From Paenibacillus tarimensis (GTDB taxonomy: Bacteria; Bacillota; Bacilli; Paenibacillales; Paenibacillaceae): a stretch of 64,000 nt of DNA. A program made the translations under genes and the position numbers. Numbering within the stretch: the stretch's first letter is position 1; each line of letters begins with the position of its first letter. The notes under the pieces are model-generated. The model was not told where the DNA came from. It did not search any database and worked only from the letters and a program-made list of their open reading frames with translations. Where the stretch lies: assembly GCF_021532315.1 (NCBI RefSeq), contig NZ_JAKGAO010000005.1, forward strand, positions 95,261 to 159,260, in the 5' to 3' direction. This document shows positions 7,786 to 18,994 of this stretch, piece after piece.

Positions 7786-10227
7786 ATGAATGTATCTTAT
7801 CGTTGGTTAAGTGACTATATCGATTTGTCTGGAATAGAAGCAAGTGAGCTTGCCGAGCGGATTACGCGCGGCGGTATTGAGGTAGACAGTGTTGAATCGC
7901 TCGACAAGGGCGTCTCCAAGGTTGTGGTCGGATATGTGACTTCGAAGGAGAAGCACCCGGATGCGGACAAGCTGAATGTGTGCAAGGTGGATGCCGGGCT
8001 TGGCGAGGAGCTGCAGATCGTCTGTGGCGCGAAGAACGTGGATGCAGGCCAAAAGGTACCGGTAGCGCTGGTCGGCGCCCAGCTTCCCGGCGGTCTCCAG
8101 ATCAAGCGTGCTAAGCTGCGGGGCGTTGAGTCCCAGGGCATGATCTGCTCCGCTAAGGAGCTTGGCCTGAACGACAAGCTGCTGCCGAAGGAGCAGCAGG
8201 AGGGTATTCTCGTACTGCCGGAATCCGTGGAGACGGGCGTGCCGATCGAAGAGGTGCTCGGAATCCGGGATGAAGTGCTGGAGCTTGATCTAACGCCTAA
8301 CCGGTCGGACTGCCTCAGCATGCTTGGCGTAGCCTATGAAGTAGGGGCGCTGACGGGAAGACCGGTTAAGCTGCCGGATACGACGGTTGCATCCGCTGCC
8401 CTGAAGGCGGCCGATCATATTTCAGTTACGATTGGTTCCCCGGCCCACTGCAGCATGTACACTGCGCGGTATATTAAGGGCGTTAAGGTCGGACCGTCTC
8501 CGCAGTGGATGCAAAATCGCCTGATGGCTGCGGGCATTCGTCCGATTAACAACATTGTAGACATTACAAACTATGTGATGCTGGAGTATGGACAGCCGCT
8601 TCATGCATTCGACGCTGATAAAATTGATGGCGGGCGTATCGATGTCCGCCTTGCCAGGGAAGGCGAGACGCTGATTACCCTGGATAGCCAGGAACGCAAG
8701 CTGGAGCCGCATATGCTGCTGATTACAGACGGCGCGAAGCCGGTCGGCTTGGCTGGTGTGATGGGAGGGGCCAACTCCGAGGTTACGGAGCAGACTGTTA
8801 ACATCCTGCTGGAATCCGCCAAGTTTGACGGGGCTACGATCCGCCGTACATCCCGTCAGCTGGGGCTTCGTTCGGAAGCAAGCATCCGGTTCGAGAAGGG
8901 CGTTGATGCGGCACGCGTCATACCGGCCCTAGACAGGGCTTCGGCTCTGATTGCCCGCTATGCGGACGGACTTGTGGCGGACGGAATTGTCGAGGTATCA
9001 GGAGAAATTCAGACTCATACCGATGTTGAGGTCAGCTATAGCAAGCTGAACCGTTACCTGGGTACCGAGCTTTCGACACTGGAGCTTCGCACGATCTTCG
9101 AACGACTGGGCTTTGAGAATGAATTTGACGGGAAGGACAGCTTCAAGGTTCGCGTACCGAGCCGCAGAGGCGACATAACCCGTGATGTGGATTTGATTGA
9201 AGAAGCGGCCCGTCTGTTCGGCTATGATTCCATTCCAACCACACCGATTGAAGGTCCGACGACCCCTGGCGCATTGACAAGGCCGCAGCAGATTCGCAGG
9301 GAGCTGCGCAGAAGGCTGGCTGATGCAGGACTTAATGAAGTGATAACGTACTCTTTTACACATCCGCAGCGGACGGGATTGTTCATGCATCTCAGCGGTG
9401 AAACCAAGCCTGTCCGGCTGTCCATGCCGATGAGCGAGGACCGCAGTGTGCTGCGCACCGGTCTTGTTCCGAATCTGCTGGAGATCGCAGCTTATAACCG
9501 GAACCGCAAGAATGAGGATGCGGCGATCTTCGAGATCGGCAGCGTCTTTCTGACCGATGAGGAAACGCTGACTCGTCTGCCTGAGGAGAAGCAGCGTCTT
9601 GCGGGTCTGTTGACAGGCAGCCGCACGACAGCGCTCTGGAACCGCAAGGCGGAACCGGTTGATTTCTTCGATGCCAAGGGCGTGCTTGAGATGCTGTTTG
9701 CGGTTCTCGGAATGGAAAACCGGATCAGCTACGAAGCAGCGGCGCTTGAGCAGCTTCATCCGGGACGGACTGCCGCTGTGATGCTACAGACCGAACGCGG
9801 AAGCGAGAGAATCGGATATGTCGGGCAGCTGCATCCTGAGCTCCAGCGTGCAGAGGATCTTGGGGACACCTATGTTTTTGAACTGGACCTTGAGCAGGTA
9901 TATGAGCATGCCGACTCTTCCATCGCTTATCAGGCGCTTCCCAGGTACCCGGCTATTCAGCGGGATATTGCGGTCGTCTTGGACAGCGGCATAGAGGCGG
10001 GCAGCCTGCTTGCTCTTATCCGCGATACAGCCGGCGAGCTGCTGGAATCGGTTCGTGTGTTCGACGTGTATACAGGTGAGCGGCTTGGAGCCGGCAAGAA
10101 GAGCGTTGCGGTGTCGCTTGTATACCGTCACGCAGAGCGCACGTTGACGGACGAGGAAGTAACGGAGCTTCATGCAAAAGTAGTCAGTCAGCTGGAACAA
10201 TCTTTTCAGGCTGAATTGAGAAAATAG
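7786..10227 (+). CDS. pheT: Phenylalanyl-tRNA synthetase beta subunit
   Basis: 813 residues, full length. It has the N-terminal Trbp111-like tRNA-binding domain (about 40-150; KHPDADKLNVCKVD), the B3/4 editing domain (about 210-385; includes GLRSEASIRFEKG), the B5 domain (about 410-475), the inactive class II core, and a C-terminal ferredoxin-fold anticodon-binding domain (about 720-813; LPRYPAIQRDIAVVLD, GAGKKSVAVSLVYR). A GGAAGGAG site lies upstream. It shares the T-box-controlled transcript with pheS. Confidence 0.97.
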   Translation: MNVSYRWLSDYIDLSGIEASELAERITRGGIEVDSVESLDKGVSKVVVGYVTSKEKHPDADKLNVCKVDAGLGEELQIVCGAKNVDAGQKVPVALVGAQLPGGLQIKRAKLRGVESQGMICSAKELGLNDKLLPKEQQEGILVLPESVETGVPIEEVLGIRDEVLELDLTPNRSDCLSMLGVAYEVGALTGRPVKLPDTTVASAALKAADHISVTIGSPAHCSMYTARYIKGVKVGPSPQWMQNRLMAAGIRPINNIVDITNYVMLEYGQPLHAFDADKIDGGRIDVRLAREGETLITLDSQERKLEPHMLLITDGAKPVGLAGVMGGANSEVTEQTVNILLESAKFDGATIRRTSRQLGLRSEASIRFEKGVDAARVIPALDRASALIARYADGLVADGIVEVSGEIQTHTDVEVSYSKLNRYLGTELSTLELRTIFERLGFENEFDGKDSFKVRVPSRRGDITRDVDLIEEAARLFGYDSIPTTPIEGPTTPGALTRPQQIRRELRRRLADAGLNEVITYSFTHPQRTGLFMHLSGETKPVRLSMPMSEDRSVLRTGLVPNLLEIAAYNRNRKNEDAAIFEIGSVFLTDEETLTRLPEEKQRLAGLLTGSRTTALWNRKAEPVDFFDAKGVLEMLFAVLGMENRISYEAAALEQLHPGRTAAVMLQTERGSERIGYVGQLHPELQRAEDLGDTYVFELDLEQVYEHADSSIAYQALPRYPAIQRDIAVVLDSGIEAGSLLALIRDTAGELLESVRVFDVYTGERLGAGKKSVAVSLVYRHAERTLTDEEVTELHAKVVSQLEQSFQAELRK

Positions 10228-10243
10228 GCAGGAAACGCGGGGA

Positions 10244-10290
10244 GCCGCATCGAAATAGTTCCGGGTGGAACACTCGATGCGGCCTTTGTG
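10244..10290 (+). terminator. Hairpin terminator after pheT
   Basis: GCCGCATCGA (10244-10253) pairs with TCGATGCGGC (10274-10283), followed by CTTTGTGTG. The U-tract is weak, so some read-through into the next gene is possible. Confidence 0.6.
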
Positions 10291-10439
10291 TGTCTGCGGG
10301 GAAGAATGATTGCCCTTTTAGTGGAAGTGCCGCAAGGAAAGGAAGACTCTGGGCCGGAGGAATGGAGCGCCGCCAGAGACGGCAGCAGGATTTTCTAAGC
10401 ATCATGTGCGAAGTGCAAGTGGGGAGGACTATACCTGAT

Positions 10440-12833
10440 ATGGATGCTGAAAGAGCCCGGGTAACGGTTGATATATACGGACATCAATACCGTCTTACTG
10501 GTCACAATAGTATAGATTATATGAAGCGTGTAGCAGCGTTGGTAGATGAGAATATGCATAAGCTTGCCAAAGGCTACCCGCATTTGGATATGCCCCGTCT
10601 GGCTGTGCTTTCGGCCGTTCACATGGCAGATGAAACAATTCGTCTGCGCCGGGAGAATGAGCGCCTGCTGGACGAGGAAGTCAGACGCAAGAAGCTGGCT
10701 GAAGAGCTGGAGGAGTCTGTCCGGCTGATTGCTAATCTGCAGGAGGAGCTGGCTGTTGTACGGCAGGGAGCTCAAGAGGAAGCGGCTAGGGTGCAGGTTG
10801 AGGCGGAAGAACGTCTGGCGGCTGCTGAGGCTATGTGGCGGAAGGAGACGGCTGAGCGGGAGGCGGAGTGGCTGGCGGAACGCGAGTCGCTGGACGCTGC
10901 TGTGCAGACTGAGCTTGCCCGCGTGCAAGCAGAGCGTGAGGAGAAAATTCGTGAAGCGCAGGAGGAGCTTCGGCTGGAGCGTGAAAAGCGGGAAGCGGAG
11001 CTTGCCGAGCTTGAAGCCCGCAAGAACGCTGAGCTGGAGGAGCAGCGCAGCAGCCGTCTTGAAGCGGAGGAGCAGCTGCAGCAGCTGCAGCTTGACCGCG
11101 AGAAGGAGCTGGCTGAGCTGGACGCCGAGAGGCAGTCTGAGCTTGCCGCTGAGCGTGAGCGTCTGGAGGCGGCTTTTGCCGCTGAACGGGAACGGTTTGA
11201 GGCAGAACGGACCCGTATGCTGGAAGCCGCTAAGGCCGAGCTGGCAAGCCGTGAAGCAGCGTTTAAAGAGGAACGTGAACAGCTGGAGGCCAAGCTTAGA
11301 GAACAGCTGGAGGAGCTGCAGCTAGAGCTCCTGATGGAACGTGAAAGCCGGGAGCAATCTGCCGCTGAGCGGGAGGAAGCCTTCCGGAAGGATAAAGAAC
11401 GAGCAGAAGCGGAGTTTCATCAGGAACGTGAGCAGCTGCGGGAGGCTTATGTACAGGACAAAGCCAAGCTGGAGGAGATTTGGCAGAGCAAGCTGAATGA
11501 TCTGTCTCAAGCATATGAGCAGGAGAAGCAGCGGATAGCACAGCAGGCCGCGGATGCGGAAGAGCAGGCTATGCGTGCGTATGAACAGGAAGAGGCGCTT
11601 CGCTCAATGCTGGAGAGTGTTGAAGAGCAGCTGCGCGACCGCGATGAACGGCTAGTCCGTGTAACCCGGGAGCTGAAATCTATGGAGGAGCAGGCGAAGA
11701 GCCGGGCGGAGCAAGCTGAGGCGCTGCATAAGCAGGCTGAAACACTGCAGTCGCAGCTCGCCGAGGCTCAGCAGGCGGTCAGCCGTTTGGAGGCCGACAA
11801 GCATTCGTTAGCAGACAGATTGTCCGAGCTTCAAAAGGAGGCCCAGCAGCGCGCGGCGGATGAACAGCAGCTGAAGGAGCAGCTGTCCCTGGTCAGGAGG
11901 AAGGCTGAGGAGGCCGACCAGTGGGTAGCTTTTGCAGAGCGGGCGGAAGAGGAGCGTAAGGCCTCCGAGCACAGGCTGGGTGAGGAAATTGCCAAATGGC
12001 GGGACGCCGCGGAAAGCTACCGCAGCGAATTGGACCAAATCCGGAGCCAAATCGAAGCCGGACAAATGGAAGCTGCCGGCCTGCGCGAACAGCTGGAGCG
12101 CCTCAGCCGGGAGCGTGAGGAAGAACGTACTGAGCTGGAACGGAAGGCGGCAGAGCTTCGCGAGGAAGCCGAGCTGGCGGAGCTGCAGGCAGAGGAAGAA
12201 CGCGAAGCAAGAGAGCGGCAAGCGGCGGAGCTGCGTGAACAGCTGGAGCGCCTCAGCCGGGAGCGCGAGGAAGAGCGTGCTGAGCTGGAGCGGAAGGCGG
12301 CAGAACTTCGCGAGGAGGCCGAGCTGGCGGAGCTGCAGGCAGCAGAAGAACGTGAAGCAAGAGAAGCAAAAGAGCGGCAAGCGGCGGAGCTGCGTGAACA
12401 GCTGGAGCGCCTCAGCCGGGAGCGTGAGGAAGAGCGTGCTGAGCTGGAGCGGAAGGCGGCAGAGCTTCGCGAGGAGGCTCAGCTGGCGGAGCTGCAGGCA
12501 GCACAAGAGCGTGAGGCGAGAGAACAGACAGCCGCTTCCCTCAGCGGTCAGCTGGAGCAGCTTGAGCAGGAGCGGATCAGGGAGCGGAAACGTATGGAAC
12601 AGCAGTATGCAGCAAAGCTGACGGAGCTGGAGGGCACCCTCGAACGGCTGCATGAAACGCTGGAGCAGCATAGACTTGAGCGTTCCGAGGAGCGTATGGC
12701 CGCCGAAGAAGCAGCTGCAGCAATGGAGGCTGTCTATAACCGTCTGGTCCGGGAGCATGATAAGCTGAAGGATGAATACACCAAGCTGCAAAATGAATAC
12801 AATGAGTGGATTGAATTAATGGAGCAGAGCTGA
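10440..12833 (+). CDS. zapA: ZapA-domain protein with very long repetitive coiled coil
   Basis: ATG 10440 is chosen because GGGGAGG lies about 12 bases upstream and the ZapA domain begins at once (RVTVDIYGHQYRLTGHNS, then YMKRVAALVDENMHKLA); 797 residues. ZapA (about 1-80) binds FtsZ and promotes Z-ring bundling, and is normally about 90-100 residues in total. Here roughly 700 residues of Glu/Ala/Arg/Leu-rich heptad sequence follow, including three near-identical units of 50-53 residues (about 548-699) built on LREQLERLSREREEE. The place between pheT and mutS2 is the usual zapA locus in Bacillales. The domain call is firm. A filament-like spacer or scaffold role for the coil is inference. Confidence 0.85.
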   Translation: MDAERARVTVDIYGHQYRLTGHNSIDYMKRVAALVDENMHKLAKGYPHLDMPRLAVLSAVHMADETIRLRRENERLLDEEVRRKKLAEELEESVRLIANLQEELAVVRQGAQEEAARVQVEAEERLAAAEAMWRKETAEREAEWLAERESLDAAVQTELARVQAEREEKIREAQEELRLEREKREAELAELEARKNAELEEQRSSRLEAEEQLQQLQLDREKELAELDAERQSELAAERERLEAAFAAERERFEAERTRMLEAAKAELASREAAFKEEREQLEAKLREQLEELQLELLMERESREQSAAEREEAFRKDKERAEAEFHQEREQLREAYVQDKAKLEEIWQSKLNDLSQAYEQEKQRIAQQAADAEEQAMRAYEQEEALRSMLESVEEQLRDRDERLVRVTRELKSMEEQAKSRAEQAEALHKQAETLQSQLAEAQQAVSRLEADKHSLADRLSELQKEAQQRAADEQQLKEQLSLVRRKAEEADQWVAFAERAEEERKASEHRLGEEIAKWRDAAESYRSELDQIRSQIEAGQMEAAGLREQLERLSREREEERTELERKAAELREEAELAELQAEEEREARERQAAELREQLERLSREREEERAELERKAAELREEAELAELQAAEEREAREAKERQAAELREQLERLSREREEERAELERKAAELREEAQLAELQAAQEREAREQTAASLSGQLEQLEQERIRERKRMEQQYAAKLTELEGTLERLHETLEQHRLERSEERMAAEEAAAAMEAVYNRLVREHDKLKDEYTKLQNEYNEWIELMEQS
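12081..12537 (+). repeat. Three tandem 150-159-bp repeats inside the ZapA-like gene
   Basis: Units begin at CTGCG(C/T)GAACAGCTGGAGCG at 12081, 12231 and 12390, so the periods are 150 and 159 bases. The second carries a 3-codon insertion (EAK). The high nucleotide identity, including the same codons, points to recent duplication and to likely length variation between strains. Confidence 0.85.
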
Positions 12834-12841
12834 ATAAATAC

Positions 12842-12883
12842 CCGCATCGGCGGCATGACGTTGCCTGCCGATGCGGTTTTTTT
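12842..12883 (+). terminator. Rho-independent terminator of the ZapA-like gene
   Basis: CCGCATCGGCGGCA pairs with TGCCTGCCGATGCGG (one bulge) around TGACGT, followed by seven T residues (12877-12883). Confidence 0.9.
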
Positions 12884-12899
12884 GGCTGTTATGCGGGCA

Positions 12900-12934
12900 A
12901 AATAAAAAAGCCGTCCGCCACTTTGCTGGCAGAC
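12900..12934 (-). terminator. Terminator of the minus-strand CuA lipoprotein gene
   Basis: Read on the minus strand, GTCTGCCA pairs with TGGCGGAC (12913-12934) and is followed by GGCTTTTTTATT. It is back to back with the ZapA-gene terminator. Confidence 0.8.
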
Positions 12935-12954
12935 AGCTGCTGATTCATACCGTG

Positions 12955-13344
12955 TTATTGAACAATTAGCTTGGAGACCATCTTGACATGCCCGACGCCG
13001 CAAGGGATGCTGCAGGCGATCTGGTACTCTCCGGGTTTGTCGAAGCTTACCGTCTTTGGCTTGCCTTCGACAAGCTTGATCTGGCCAGCTATGTTAACGC
13101 CATGGACGCCTTGGACATTCTCAAGCACGATGGTAACAGGCTCTCCCTGCTTGACTACATATTCTTCTTGATCGAATTGAAAATTGCTTGCTTTGATAAC
13201 AAGCTCGGATGCTGCTGTATCTGTCGTTTCTGTTATCCCGCCAGCTGTATTGATTGAACCGCTGTCGCTGCCGCTGCTGCCGCACGCTGCGAGTGTCAGC
13301 GCGAGAACGGCTGCAGCTGCGATGACGCTAAGTCTCTTGGCCAT
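12955..13344 (-). CDS. Cupredoxin lipoprotein with CuA-type motif (cytochrome oxidase subunit II-like)
   Basis: The ATG at 13344 follows GGAGGGCTTCCTAT and gives a lipoprotein signal (AVLALTLAACG, lipobox Cys at about 22); 129 residues. A Ser/Gly linker leads to a single cupredoxin domain (about 42-129) whose C-terminus reads CSIPCGVGHVKM, with an upstream His in GVHGV. This is the full set of CuA ligands (His, Cys, Cys, His, Met) seen in COX subunit II, without the membrane helices of that subunit. It is anchored on the outer face of the membrane and may bind copper for oxidase assembly or electron transfer. It stands alone, with no oxidase genes nearby. Confidence 0.82.
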   Translation of the reverse strand: MAKRLSVIAAAAVLALTLAACGSSGSDSGSINTAGGITETTDTAASELVIKASNFQFDQEEYVVKQGEPVTIVLENVQGVHGVNIAGQIKLVEGKPKTVSFDKPGEYQIACSIPCGVGHVKMVSKLIVQ

Positions 13345-13474
13345 ATAGGAAGCCCTCCGTTCATAGCAGTGATTTTTTCTATCATGCTCATCTATTGTAG
13401 ATGATTCTGAAGGAAAAATCAGTGACAAACTATTGAACGCCTGGCTGACAATGACGTATGTAATCCTGTTGATC

Positions 13475-13521
13475 CATTAAAAAGTTAGCAGCCGCCTCTC
13501 ATGACGGAAAGCACGGCTGCT
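13475..13521 (-). terminator. Terminator of the holin-like gene
   Basis: AGCAGCCG (13487-13494) pairs with CGGCTGCT (13514-13521). Read on the minus strand the stem is followed by TAACTTTTTAATGG. Confidence 0.65.
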
Positions 13522-13530
13522 GTTTGAGGC

Positions 13531-13899
13531 TCATCTGCTCCGGCTGCGTTCACGACGGCCGGCGTCGTAAGGCGAGCTGACTGGAATGAACAGGTCGATG
13601 ATACCTACGGCCAGCGCAGCCAGGATGGCACCAACCATCGTAACACGCACGTCTCCGACGATAAACTGGGCTACCCATATCACAACGGCGCTTGCCAGGA
13701 AGCCGACAATCCCACGGCCAAAAGGCGTGACCCGCTTGCCGAATACTCCTTCAATGATCCAACCGAGCAGGGCAATGACAACGGCGAGGAATAAGGCACT
13801 CCAGAAGCCGCCGACAGAAAAGCCGGGCACGAGAAACCCAACGATCATTAACACCAGTGCTGCAACAATAAAACGGATAATTGTTCCAAGAAATTGCAT
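13531..13899 (-). CDS. Phage-holin-family (YvlD-like) small membrane protein
   Basis: The ATG at 13899 follows AGGAAGGGG; 122 residues. Four hydrophobic segments cover nearly the whole length (FIVAALVLMIVGFLVPGF; ALFLAVVIALLGWIIEGVFG; GIVGFLASAVVIWVAQFIVG; MVGAILAALAVGIIDLFIP), then a basic tail (GRRERSRSR). This pattern matches the phage holin 4_2/YvlD group, common in Bacillales chromosomes and not itself evidence of a prophage. Function in the cell is unknown. It diverges from mutS2. Confidence 0.75.
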   Translation of the reverse strand: MQFLGTIIRFIVAALVLMIVGFLVPGFSVGGFWSALFLAVVIALLGWIIEGVFGKRVTPFGRGIVGFLASAVVIWVAQFIVGDVRVTMVGAILAALAVGIIDLFIPVSSPYDAGRRERSRSR

Positions 13900-14053
13900 G
13901 GCTTGAGCCCCTTCCTGTATTGGAATGATGGATACGTCCGCATCCAATAGCTTCACCCGAAACCGGCTGGAGCATGTTTGGAAGGTTTCGTCAGCTCACG
14001 TGGCGCACGCGCGCGGCTTCGGCTATAATAAGGGACGAGAGGAGTTGTCGGTT

Positions 14054-16411
<2,358 letters not shown>

Positions 16412-16451
16412 GAGAGCCTGCAGGCAGAGGCTTGCGAGAGGGGAGATAGGA

Positions 16452-16874
16452 ATGGTTCACGCCGTAGATTCACTGCTCGATAACCCATATTTTGAGACGC
16501 TCGCTTACTTATCGGTTGCTGTGCTTGCTCTGATTGTTTTTTTGTACATCTTTGAGGTTGTCACCCGGTATAACTGCTGGGAAGAGATCCGCAAGGGCAA
16601 TCTGGCAGTAGCCATGGCAACCGGCGGTAAAATATTCGGGATATGCAATATCTTCCGTTTCTCAATAGAAGCGGGCGATTCCGTATACGAGAGCATGATC
16701 TGGGCCGCATTTGGCTTTGTTCTGCTGCTTGCAGCTTATTTTCTGTTTGAATTTATGACCCCCGTTTTCCGGATTGATGAGGAAATCGAGAAGGACAATA
16801 AAGCGGTAGGCTTTATTGCCATGATTTTATCGGTATCGCTTTCCTATGTGATCGGGGCTGCCGTCATTTTTTAA
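16452..16874 (+). CDS. DUF350-family membrane protein
   Basis: 140 residues, with four predicted membrane helices in two similar halves. The family hallmarks are NLAVAMATGGKIFGI in the first half and KDNKAVGFIAMILSVSLSYVIG in the second. It begins 40 bases after mutS2, probably on the same transcript, with GAGGGGAGATAGG as ribosome site. Biochemical role unknown. Confidence 0.8.
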   Translation: MVHAVDSLLDNPYFETLAYLSVAVLALIVFLYIFEVVTRYNCWEEIRKGNLAVAMATGGKIFGICNIFRFSIEAGDSVYESMIWAAFGFVLLLAAYFLFEFMTPVFRIDEEIEKDNKAVGFIAMILSVSLSYVIGAAVIF

Positions 16875-16899
16875 CCTTCATAAAAGGAGTAACAAGGCA

Positions 16900-17052
16900 T
16901 TGAAGTATTTATGGGGAACGCTGTTTGTACTGGCACTTCTGTTTGTAATAATCGGAGTTGTCTATTGGGTTGGAATGGAAGAGGAAGGGGAGAACGCAAA
17001 TGGAAGAACCGGTCATTTGTCCGTGGTGTCACACGGAAATCGTCTGGGATGA
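16900..17052 (+). CDS. Small single-span membrane protein, overlapping the next gene
   Basis: A TTG at 16900 is preceded by AAAGGAGTAACAAGGCA, a strong ribosome site. The 50-codon frame begins MKYLWGTLFVLALL and has one hydrophobic helix (about 4-24) followed by an acidic stretch (GMEEEGENANG). The last 53 bases overlap the zinc-ribbon gene in another frame. The ribosome site, the membrane-like composition and the tight packing support it; no homologue was recognised. Confidence 0.55.
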   Translation: MKYLWGTLFVLALLFVIIGVVYWVGMEEEGENANGRTGHLSVVSHGNRLG

Positions 17053-17548
17053 GGAGCTCGGTCCTGAGGAGCACTGCCCGCACTGTGAGAATGAATTAAA
17101 TGCGTACCGCACGATCAGCCTGGAGCTGGACGGGGAAGAAGAGAACGAAGATTCCCCGCAGTCGCAGGTTAAGGAACGGAAAGCGCGATATGGCAGGGAT
17201 GAGGAGCAGGAAGATACGCTGGATGAGTTTCCATACGGCGGATACCGGGAGATTAGTCCTGCGCAGATGATGCTTCAGGGAAAAGTGGAAGCCATCCTTG
17301 ACGGACAGGATGAAGTGCCGGAATGCCCTTCCTGCCGGGAATACATGCTTGAGGCTGGTGTACAGGCGATTGGGCCTGAAGGCTTCACGGCCAAGGTTGA
17401 TAAGCAGAGCGGCGAGCCCCTGCTGGACGCCTCCTTCGGGGTCATCTGGTATGTATGCCCTTCGTGCTTCCAGACGTCCAGCCGCCTTGCTGGGGCGGAC
17501 AGGGAGAAGCTGCTTCGGCGCATAGCGGCTAGAGAGGCAACGGAATAA
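17000..17548 (+). CDS. Zinc-ribbon protein of unknown function
   Basis: ATG 17000 follows AAGGGGAGAACGCAA; 182 residues. The N-terminus carries CPWCHTEI...CPHCEN, a four-Cys zinc ribbon. A charged linker (about 37-80) follows, then a second cysteine set, CPSC at about 110 and YVCPSC at about 155. It is cytoplasmic with no membrane segment. It follows mutS2, DUF350 and the overlapping small membrane ORF, probably as one operon. Function not recognised. Confidence 0.75.
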   Translation: MEEPVICPWCHTEIVWDEELGPEEHCPHCENELNAYRTISLELDGEEENEDSPQSQVKERKARYGRDEEQEDTLDEFPYGGYREISPAQMMLQGKVEAILDGQDEVPECPSCREYMLEAGVQAIGPEGFTAKVDKQSGEPLLDASFGVIWYVCPSCFQTSSRLAGADREKLLRRIAAREATE

Positions 17549-17633
17549 ACGGCTCTGCCAGTTACTGGGCAGCATGCCTCCCTTCCTGCCGGGGTATCTT
17601 ACCTGAGGTATACACGGAACGGGAGGCATGCAT

Positions 17634-18947
17634 ATGGAGCAGGGAAAACATACGGTACGTTCCCGTCTTGCTGCTGCGGCTTACCGCTTGCCGAGAACAG
17701 GCGGAGGAGCCGGCTCGCAGGAGGGAAACCCGGAAGCGGCCGGGAGGCTGGATAAGCAGGCTGTTCTTCTATTAATTGTACAGAGCCTGCATGGCATAGC
17801 AACAGCGCTTTCAGGTACTTTTGTACCCGTATATCTGTGGAAGGCAAGCCAATCCTTCAGCGCAATCGGATGGTTTACCCTCAGCCAGCATCTGATTTCA
17901 GGCCTGACCTTTTGGCTGGTGGGCAAATGGGTGAAAGAATATAACAAGATGAACAGTCTAAGGGCGGGAGTAGTGCTATCCGGCCTTTTCTATTCCAGCG
18001 TCCTGCTGCTCGGCAAGCAGGCTGCGCAGTATGTCGTGCTGCTTGGCATGCTGAATGGAGTCGCACTTGGATTTTTCTGGATGGCTTATAATGTCGTTTA
18101 TTTCGAGATCACCGAGCCGGATAACCGGGACCGGTTCAACGGATGGGCAGGCCTGCTTGGCTCGGGAGCCGGGATCGTGGCCCCGTGGCTGTCCGGTCTT
18201 GTGATCGGTCTGATGAGCGGAGACCGGGGTTACCGGATTATTTTTACGGTATCGCTGGTCATATTCGGTATTGCTACGCTGCTCAGCTTCTTCCTGGCCA
18301 GACGGGAATCAGTAGGCAAGTACGAATGGCTGTACGGGTTCCGTGAGCTCGGCAGGGAGAGGAGTCTGTGGCGCAGTGTTACACCTGCTCTGTTCATGCA
18401 GGGGATGCGCGAAGGGGTGTTTATGTTCCTGCTCGGTCTGCTGGTATTCCTGTCAACCGGAAGGGAGCAGAGTCTGGGGAACTTCACATTCTGGACCTCA
18501 CTTGTGGGGCTAATGAGCTTCCTGCTGATCGGCAGACGTCTGAACCCCCGCAACCGGAGCAAGGCCATGTTTGTTGGTACAGCCATTCTTGCAGCTTCCA
18601 CGACATTGCTGCTGGCAGGGACAGAATTCTATACGCTCCTGACGCTCGGTGTGGCGATAGCGGTATTTATGCCGCTCTATGTCATTCCAATGACATCGGC
18701 TGTATTTGATATGATCGGATCAACGAAGGAAAGTGCGGTACACCGTGAGGAACTGATTGTGCTGCGGGAGGCCGCGTTGATTACGGGACGGAGCGTGGGG
18801 CTTATCATCTTCCTCGCTGTTGTTGCAGCAACCGATTCCAAGACAGCGTTAACCTGGCTGCTTATAGCTATTGGCGCTGCGCCGCTGCCCGCCTGGCTGT
18901 TCATGCGCAAGCTGCTTACCCGTTCTGCCGGCAGACGGCCGGTTTGA
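17634..18947 (+). CDS. MFS transporter, substrate unknown
   Basis: The ATG at 17634 is preferred (GGGAGG 7 bases upstream) over an ATG at 17628; 437 residues. A hydrophilic N-terminal tail of about 40 residues is unusual for the family. Twelve hydrophobic segments follow in two halves, with a central loop (RRESVGKYEWLYGFREL) between helices 6 and 7. The loop after helix 2 (KWVKEYNKMN) and NRDRFNGWAG are MFS-like. No substrate can be assigned by eye. cysK starts 47 bases downstream. Confidence 0.8.
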   Translation: MEQGKHTVRSRLAAAAYRLPRTGGGAGSQEGNPEAAGRLDKQAVLLLIVQSLHGIATALSGTFVPVYLWKASQSFSAIGWFTLSQHLISGLTFWLVGKWVKEYNKMNSLRAGVVLSGLFYSSVLLLGKQAAQYVVLLGMLNGVALGFFWMAYNVVYFEITEPDNRDRFNGWAGLLGSGAGIVAPWLSGLVIGLMSGDRGYRIIFTVSLVIFGIATLLSFFLARRESVGKYEWLYGFRELGRERSLWRSVTPALFMQGMREGVFMFLLGLLVFLSTGREQSLGNFTFWTSLVGLMSFLLIGRRLNPRNRSKAMFVGTAILAASTTLLLAGTEFYTLLTLGVAIAVFMPLYVIPMTSAVFDMIGSTKESAVHREELIVLREAALITGRSVGLIIFLAVVAATDSKTALTWLLIAIGAAPLPAWLFMRKLLTRSAGRRPV

Positions 18948-18994
18948 AGACGAGCACAGGCATTGGTGTAACGCCGGGGAAGGAGAATCTTAAC

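Noticed and set aside
11808..12791. Minus-strand 327-residue Leu-rich frame that looks like leucine repeats
   Set aside because: It is the reverse complement of the Glu/Ala/Arg coiled coil in the ZapA-like gene; no ribosome site.
13531..13899. Prophage remnant because of the holin-like protein
   Set aside because: No phage structural, lysis or integrase genes nearby; this holin-fold family is common in chromosomes.
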